A program made the translations under genes and the position numbers. The notes beneath the pieces were generated by a model that saw only the letters and a list, made by a program, of their open reading frames with translations, was not told where the DNA came from and ran no database searches. Below are positions 6,113 through 10,138 of a stretch of 10,138 bases of DNA, piece after piece. The stretch spans positions 1 to 10,138 of the forward strand of contig CAMCTH010000118.1 of assembly GCA_945877965.1 (NCBI GenBank), in the 5' to 3' direction. The DNA is from Planctomicrobium piriforme. GTDB taxonomy: Bacteria; Planctomycetota; Planctomycetia; Pirellulales; PNKZ01. Numbering within the stretch: the stretch's first letter is position 1; every line of letters begins with the position of its first letter.

Positions 6113-7552
6113 TAACTGGTACTCCTTAATCTTCCGATACAGCGTTCGTTCGCCGATTCCGAGCATGCGGGCCGCTTCTTCGCGGTTGCCGGCGGCGGCT
6201 TGCAGCGTCTCGGTGATAAACAGCCGTTCGATTTCTTCCAACGGCCGACCGACGAGCGAGGCCAAGCGATCACCTTGTGCGGCATCGAGCGGAACCGCGC
6301 CGGCAACGCCGTCGACGACGAGGCCCGGCTCGACGAGTTCGCTCGGCAGATCGTCGACGTCGAGCACGCCGTCGCCGTCGACGACGACCATTCGCTCGAT
6401 CACGTTCCGCAACTCGCGCACGTTGCCGGGCCAGTCGTACGTCATCAGTCGTCGGCGGGCCGCAGTCGACATGCTCTTGATCGTCTTTTCGTGCTGCTTC
6501 GCGAACTGCTTCATGAAGTGTTCGATCAGCAGCGGGATGTCTTCGCGACGTTCCACGATCCGCGGCAGGACGATCGTGACCACCTTGAGGCGGTGATAGA
6601 GATCACTGCGGAACGTCCCGGCGGCGATGGCTGCTTCGAGATTGCGGTTCGTCGCGGAGATGAGCCGGACGTCGACCTTGATCGGATGGTTCGAGCCGAC
6701 GCGGGTGATCTCGCCGCTCTCCAAGACGCGGAGCAGTTTGATTTGCGTCGGCAACGGCATGTCGCCGACTTCGTCGAGGAACAGCGTGCCGTGATCGGCA
6801 TACTCGAACTTGCCGATGCGGTCGTTGCGGGCATCGGTGAACGCGCCGGCGATGTGCCCAAACAGTTCGCTTTCGAGAATCGTATCGCTAAGCGCGGCGC
6901 AATTGAGGGCGACGAACGCCTTGTTCTTGCGGGGACTGTTCTGGTGGATCGCCTGGGCGACGAGTTCCTTACCGGTGCCGGTCTCCCCTTGGATCAGCAC
7001 GGCGGCGTTCGTCGGGGCGACCCGCTTGAGCATGTTGATCAGGTCGTTCATCTTCACGCTCGTGCCGACGACCCCTTCGAAGCCGAACTTTTCGTCCAAG
7101 CGGCGATGGAGTTCGACGTTCGTCCGCCGCAGTCGGGCGCTGCTCGCCGCCTTCTCGGTGACGGCGCGAAGTTGATTGATGTCGAGCGGCTTGAGCAGAT
7201 AATTGAACGCTCCCTGCTGCATCGCCGAGACGGCCGACGGGACGGTGCCGTGGCCGGTGACGAGGATCACCTCGGCGTCGGGCTGGTCGTTCTTGGCACG
7301 GGTCAGCACCTCGAGGCCGTCGACTTCGTTCATCACCAGATCGGTAATGATGACGTCGAAGTCCTGCTTCTCGAGCAGCTTCAAACCGGCGTTGCCGGAC
7401 GAGGCGGTCTCGCACTGAAAGCCGACCCGCTCGAGCCCGTCGGCGATCGTCAGCGCGTGCGGCTCATCGTTGTCTATGATCAACACCCGACCCGCGGCGG
7501 CGGGGGTCACGGCGGCGACGGGATGAGCGGCTTTAGCGGACATGCGACCCAT
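6110..7552 (-). CDS. Sigma-54-dependent response regulator (NtrC/AtoC type)
   Basis: This is the cytoplasmic partner of the histidine kinase just upstream, predicted to activate sigma-54 promoters when phosphorylated. Counting from the ATG at 7552 (480 aa): a receiver domain at 21-137 with phospho-acceptor Asp71 (ITDLVMN) and Lys121 (LLKPLD); an AAA+ domain at about 162-395 with Walker A GETGTGKE (189-196), Walker B GTLFLDEVGD (255-264) and the WPGNVREL box (374-381); then a Fis-type helix-turn-helix at 447-478 (AARMLGIGERTLYRKIKEY). The sigma-54 contact loop reads GAFTDA (236-241) instead of the consensus GAFTGA. The acidic pocket reads IIDNDE. The frame is open to an ATG at 7624, but that extension runs through a heptamer repeat, so I prefer 7552 (MGRMSAK) or 7543 (MSAKAAH). 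No Shine-Dalgarno is seen. The target promoters cannot be told from this window. Confidence 0.95.
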   Translation of the reverse strand: MGRMSAKAAHPVAAVTPAAAGRVLIIDNDEPHALTIADGLERVGFQCETASSGNAGLKLLEKQDFDVIITDLVMNEVDGLEVLTRAKNDQPDAEVILVTGHGTVPSAVSAMQQGAFNYLLKPLDINQLRAVTEKAASSARLRRTNVELHRRLDEKFGFEGVVGTSVKMNDLINMLKRVAPTNAAVLIQGETGTGKELVAQAIHQNSPRKNKAFVALNCAALSDTILESELFGHIAGAFTDARNDRIGKFEYADHGTLFLDEVGDMPLPTQIKLLRVLESGEITRVGSNHPIKVDVRLISATNRNLEAAIAAGTFRSDLYHRLKVVTIVLPRIVERREDIPLLIEHFMKQFAKQHEKTIKSMSTAARRRLMTYDWPGNVRELRNVIERMVVVDGDGVLDVDDLPSELVEPGLVVDGVAGAVPLDAAQGDRLASLVGRPLEEIERLFITETLQAAAGNREEAARMLGIGERTLYRKIKEYQL

Positions 7553-7592
7553 GATAAAGGGATGAAGGCGGAACGGCGAGGGGGGCGAGGAA

Positions 7593-7686
7593 GCGCGGAG
7601 CGCGGAACTCGCAGCGCGGAGCAAAATACTTCGCTAATCGGCGATTTCGGTGCTCCGCATTCCCCGCTCCGCACTCCGCGCTTCGC
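7593..7686. repeat. Inverted pair of heptamer arrays between kinase and regulator, entering the kinase frame
   Basis: The left arm (7593-7620) reads GCGCGGA, GCGCGGA, ACTCGCA, GCGCGGA. The right arm (7652-7686) reads GCTCCGC, ATTCCCC, GCTCCGC, ACTCCGC, GCTTCGC. With their flanks the arms pair over about 37 bases with a few mismatches, around a loop that contains the kinase stop codon (7634-7636). The right arm therefore lies within the kinase reading frame. Same heptamer family as at 17-44 and 2425-2452. Confidence 0.85.
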
Positions 7687-8419
7687 CGTCGCTCAAGCGC
7701 TTCAGCCCCGGCAGTTCGATCGTGAAGCGCGTACCGCGGCCGACTTCGCTTTGGCAGGTGATCGTCCCGCCGTGGGCCTCGACGATCTTGCCCGTCGTCG
7801 GCAGGCCGAGACCGCTACCGCCGGGCTTCGTGGAGTAGAACGCTTCGAAAATCCGGGCCAGCGTCTGTTCGTCCATACCGCAACCGGTATCGATCAAGTG
7901 TAGGCAGACGCCGCGCGGCGTTGAGTCGGTCGCGACGACGAGCTGCCCGCCGCCGGGCATCGACTGCTGCGCGTTGAGGATCAGATTCAACAGCGCGCCG
8001 CGGAATTGTTCGCGGTCCAACAGCACGCTCGGCAGGTCCGACTTGAGATACGGCGTGATCTCGATCTTCGCTTGCTCGGCCTTCGGACGATAGAACTCGA
8101 GCAGCTTGCGAATTTCGTCGTTCAGATCGGTCGGCTCGAAGTTCATTCGCCGAATCTTGGCGAAGTTCAAGAAGTCGTCGAGGATCGACTGCAACCGGTT
8201 GCATTCGCGCTGGACCATTTGAATCTTGGCGAGCTTGCGTTTATCGCGCGGGTTGTCGGCCTCGCCGAAATCCTCGGCCAGCAACTCCATGTTGAGGTTG
8301 ATGGTCGAGAGCGGGTTCTTGATCTCGTGCGCCAACGAACCGACGAGCCGTGCAATCTCGGCATACTGGTCGGCCGTGCGATCGCGGAGTCGTTGCTGTT
8401 CGGGATCTTGGTCGAGCAT
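7634..8419 (-). CDS. Soluble sensor histidine kinase (NtrB type)
   Basis: This kinase should autophosphorylate and pass phosphate to the response regulator encoded next. The 261-residue protein has no membrane segment and almost no sensor domain: only about 20 residues precede the dimerisation/phosphoacceptor helix. H-box SLAHEIKNPLSTI at 28-40 (phospho-His31); N-box NLILNAQQSMP at 145-155 (Asn149); G1 DTGCGMD at 177-183; F-box IFEAFYSTKP at 190-199; G2 GSGLGL at 201-206. It is a complete HisKA plus HATPase core. The input signal must come from a partner protein or from an unseen fold, as for NtrB-like kinases. The catalytic core ends about residue 240 (FTIELPGLKRL). The tail at 243-261 (SDGEARSAERGMRSTEIAD) is encoded by a heptamer repeat array and is probably without function. 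The ATG at 8419 has no Shine-Dalgarno. A candidate promoter lies about 120 bp upstream. Confidence 0.96.
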   Translation of the reverse strand: MLDQDPEQQRLRDRTADQYAEIARLVGSLAHEIKNPLSTINLNMELLAEDFGEADNPRDKRKLAKIQMVQRECNRLQSILDDFLNFAKIRRMNFEPTDLNDEIRKLLEFYRPKAEQAKIEITPYLKSDLPSVLLDREQFRGALLNLILNAQQSMPGGGQLVVATDSTPRGVCLHLIDTGCGMDEQTLARIFEAFYSTKPGGSGLGLPTTGKIVEAHGGTITCQSEVGRGTRFTIELPGLKRLSDGEARSAERGMRSTEIAD

Positions 8420-8439
8420 GGGACGGACGTCGTTAATAT

Positions 8440-8515
8440 TTAGCCGCGGGGCACGTCCCCGCGCGGCTTTTGGGTACGCACAAACTCACGGGGGCGAGCC
8501 CCGCGGCTCAATGAG
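8440..8515. repeat. Inverted pair of GC-rich palindromic elements
   Basis: The element at 8442-8466 contains AGCCGCGGGGC followed by CCCCGCGCGGC, forming a stem with a 2-base bulge. The element at 8485-8515, read on the minus strand, contains AGCCGCGGGGCTCG then CCCCCGTGAG. They are two divergent copies in opposite orientation, each able to fold alone, or with each other into a longer hairpin. The core AGCCGCGGG recurs at 536-560. Being between the candidate promoter and the kinase start, they would lie in the kinase leader RNA. A TTTT run follows the first element on the plus strand only, where no gene reads into it. Confidence 0.65.
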
Positions 8516-8537
8516 GGAGCAAAGAATCGTGCCGACG

Positions 8538-8543
8538 ATTATA
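8538..8543 (-). promoter_or_regulatory. Candidate -10 box for the kinase operon
   Basis: On the minus strand the bases read TATAAT, a perfect sigma-70 -10 hexamer, 15 bases after the stop codon of the lectin-like gene. The -35 region (around 8560-8566) has no recognisable TTGACA. The same place has a short palindrome, AATCGT-GCCG-ACGATT at 8525-8540, overlapping the box, which could be an operator or just part of a weak hairpin after the upstream gene. The leader to the kinase ATG would be about 110 bases and carry the GC-rich inverted pair. A second A+T-rich stretch, TAAATATTAA (8433-8442), lies closer to the kinase start and is an alternative. Confidence 0.33.
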
Positions 8544-8557
8544 GCGTAACTCGTCGG

Positions 8558-10138
8558 CTACGGCTGCTTCGGCGGGGCGGCGGTTCCGGACGTCAGGTCG
8601 TCCCACTCGATGATGTACGGCAGCGGATTCCAATTCGGGGCGACGTCGTCCCAGACCTGTTCCGCTTGCCAACATGCGACGCGAACGTCATTGGCCTGAT
8701 CGTCGGCAGGCCGACCGAGCCAGAGCTGCGGATCAAACGGCTCATCGGTCACCCACTGCCACGGCAGACTCGTGGCCTTGCGATAGCCGCCGAAATAGAA
8801 ACGACCGATCTGATCGACCGTCGAAGCGCGGGGCCAAAGTCGTTGCCGCACCCAATCGCGTTCGGCCGCATCGTTGATCGTCAGCAAATGCCCGCCCCGC
8901 GCTGCGGCGGCCGCCTGGGCGGTGTTCCAATCGACCAAGTCGGTGACGAGGAGATAGCGGTGACCGTTGAAAGTTTCACCGGCTTCGTTGCGGTGCGGAG
9001 TCGGCGACGGTGAATCCCACTCAACGACGCAGCCGACGTTGCGACTCTGTCCGACGATCGTGCCGCTGACGGCCACGGCCCGCGAGCCTGCACTCCAATC
9101 GGCCCAGCCGAACCGACCGTTTCCCTGGATGAGACCGATCGCCGCGACCGGTCCGTCGATCCCTTCGTTCGGCGACCAGTCTTCAAAGTCCATCGGCTCG
9201 TCGGTCGACCAACGCCAAGTTCCGCGGCCGTCTTTGACGCCGCCGATCCAAACCATCCGCTCGCTCGGCAAGTCGACGAGCAACGTTTGCTTCAGCCAAT
9301 CGCTCTCGGCAGCCGAGTTGACGGTCGCTAAGTGCCCGCCCAGTTCCTCGGCCAGACGTTGGGCTTCGTACCAGTTCAGCTCGCCCGGCAGCCATTGATA
9401 ACTGTGCCCGGCGAACGTCACGCTTTGCACCGTCGGCAACGGTTCGTCGGCCACGACCGTGGCCGGTCGAGATGCTTCGGGCGAATCGAACGGCACGCGA
9501 CGCGTCATCCAAACGTCGAACGAGCCGCGACCTCCCGGATGATTCTCGCGCTGAAAGTACAACGTCGCGCCGTCGGCCGCGAGCCACGCCGCCGTGAACT
9601 TGCCGCCGGACATCGGCAGCGGCATCGCGCCAACGATCCCGGCTTTATTGCGAAACGTGACGAACAGCTCGCCGTTTCGTTCGAGCAACAGATCGTTCGT
9701 CCCGGTAATGAAGCGGGGAAAATGTTCGTTCCCCTCGGTGTTGATCCCGCGTCCCAAATTCACCGGCGGATCGAACGGCGCCGTGAGCGAGGCCCGACGA
9801 CTGATATACAGATCGGTGCCGCCGAACCCGCCCGGGCGACTGGAATGAAACGCCAGCATCAAGCCGTCGGGCGACAGGCACGGGCCCGAATCGTCGACCG
9901 CAGTGTTAATGTTCGGCCCCAACGATTGCGGCAGATCCCACGGAGCGTCGCGACTCGCACGGCGGCGACTCCAGATGTCGTAGCCGCCGACGTAGCCGGC
10001 CGGTCTAAAATTCACGGAACTGAATACGACTTCCAACCCATCGGCGCGCAAAGCCGGAGCGTGCTCGGAGTCGCTGCCGCTGGAGTATCGCGGCTTCGAC
10101 CACGGCTCTTGCAGGCTCGCGCGACGAAACTCGACGAG
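8558..10138 (-). CDS. PD40 beta-propeller protein with two C-type-lectin-like domains, 5' end outside the window
   Basis: The frame is open to the window edge, so the N-terminus is missing; a TTG at 10051 is only an internal codon, because the 29 codons before it continue the same repeat pattern. Of the 526 visible residues, about 1-230 are PD40/TolB-type propeller blades: ALRADGLEVVFSS, then CLSPDGLMLAFHSSRPGG followed by TDLYISRRAS, then WLAADGATLYFQRE. Two C-type-lectin-like domains follow. The first (about 241-375) has GHLATVNS, WIGGVKDGRGTWRW and a closing VGCVVEWD. The second (about 389-513) has GHLLTIND, FGGYRKATSLPWQWVTDEP and YIIEWDDL. The visible part has only three cysteines, one per lectin domain, so the family's disulfides cannot form. 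The Ca-binding EPN motif is not clear. The function is unknown. From memory, planctomycetes encode such modules, sometimes behind a Ser/Thr kinase domain, which would be upstream of the window. The C-terminus is a short Ala/Pro tail. Confidence 0.85.
   Translation of the reverse strand, partial: LVEFRRASLQEPWSKPRYSSGSDSEHAPALRADGLEVVFSSVNFRPAGYVGGYDIWSRRRASRDAPWDLPQSLGPNINTAVDDSGPCLSPDGLMLAFHSSRPGGFGGTDLYISRRASLTAPFDPPVNLGRGINTEGNEHFPRFITGTNDLLLERNGELFVTFRNKAGIVGAMPLPMSGGKFTAAWLAADGATLYFQRENHPGGRGSFDVWMTRRVPFDSPEASRPATVVADEPLPTVQSVTFAGHSYQWLPGELNWYEAQRLAEELGGHLATVNSAAESDWLKQTLLVDLPSERMVWIGGVKDGRGTWRWSTDEPMDFEDWSPNEGIDGPVAAIGLIQGNGRFGWADWSAGSRAVAVSGTIVGQSRNVGCVVEWDSPSPTPHRNEAGETFNGHRYLLVTDLVDWNTAQAAAAARGGHLLTINDAAERDWVRQRLWPRASTVDQIGRFYFGGYRKATSLPWQWVTDEPFDPQLWLGRPADDQANDVRVACWQAEQVWDDVAPNWNPLPYIIEWDDLTSGTAAPPKQP

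Noticed and set aside
7553..7624. N-terminal extension of the response regulator to an ATG at 7624.
   Set aside because: The extra residues (MLRAASSALRASSPP...) are the translation of the heptamer repeat, and receiver domains normally begin within about 20 residues of the start, as they do from 7552 or 7543.
7593..7686. Terminal inverted repeats of a transposon or MITE.
   Set aside because: The space between the arms is a short loop holding a stop codon, there is no transposase, no target duplication could be seen, and the heptamer period explains the structure better.
6200..7903. 567-codon open frame on the plus strand, opposite the regulator and kinase.
   Set aside because: It is antisense to two genes with complete, well-ordered family motifs. 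High G+C with strong third-position bias makes long antisense frames common. Its translation is rich in Arg, Asp, Val and Gly and shows no domain.

Overview
The window looks like chromosomal DNA of a planctomycete, probably of the Pirellulales type. This is an inference from memory of families, not a database match. The evidence is: high G+C; a bifunctional AroD-AroE order like that of plants and chlamydiae; a C-type-lectin plus PD40 protein; a soluble NtrB/NtrC-type kinase-regulator pair; a prepilin peptidase without the usual cysteines; and start codons that mostly lack a Shine-Dalgarno sequence. There is no rRNA, tRNA, CRISPR array, transposase or phage gene.

All seven supported genes lie on the minus strand, so transcription runs from high to low coordinates. 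In that order they are: (1) the 3' part of a large PD40 beta-propeller / double C-type-lectin protein (8558 to beyond the window edge); (2) a 138-bp gap with a candidate promoter and a GC-rich inverted repeat; (3) a soluble sensor histidine kinase (7634-8419); (4) a sigma-54-dependent response regulator (6110-7552); (5) mutL (3974-6034); (6) a three-domain shikimate-pathway protein AroD-AroE-AroK (1908-3884); (7) a type-4 prepilin peptidase (627-1880); (8) a small conserved protein of unknown function (48-500). Genes 3 to 8 are separated by gaps of about 27 to 130 bp and could form one long transcription unit. They do not share an obvious pathway: signalling, mismatch repair, aromatic biosynthesis and secretion/pilus maturation.

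The most unusual structure is a set of short tandem repeats with an exact 7-base period at five places. Three places hold two arrays facing each other, so that each makes a long imperfect hairpin. Two of these pairs fill almost exactly the gap between two genes (mutL/aroDEK and regulator/mutL). The third lies between kinase and regulator and runs into the kinase reading frame, where it encodes the last ~19 residues. A fourth array sits inside the aroDEK reading frame and encodes the linker between the AroE and AroK domains. The fifth lies at the left edge, just past the last stop codon. Three of the five use the same heptamer, GCTCCGC (or its complement GCGGAGC); the other two use different heptamers. 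They resemble in style the heptanucleotide STRR repeats known from filamentous cyanobacteria. A separate GC-rich palindromic element occurs at 536-560 and, as an inverted pair, at 8440-8515.
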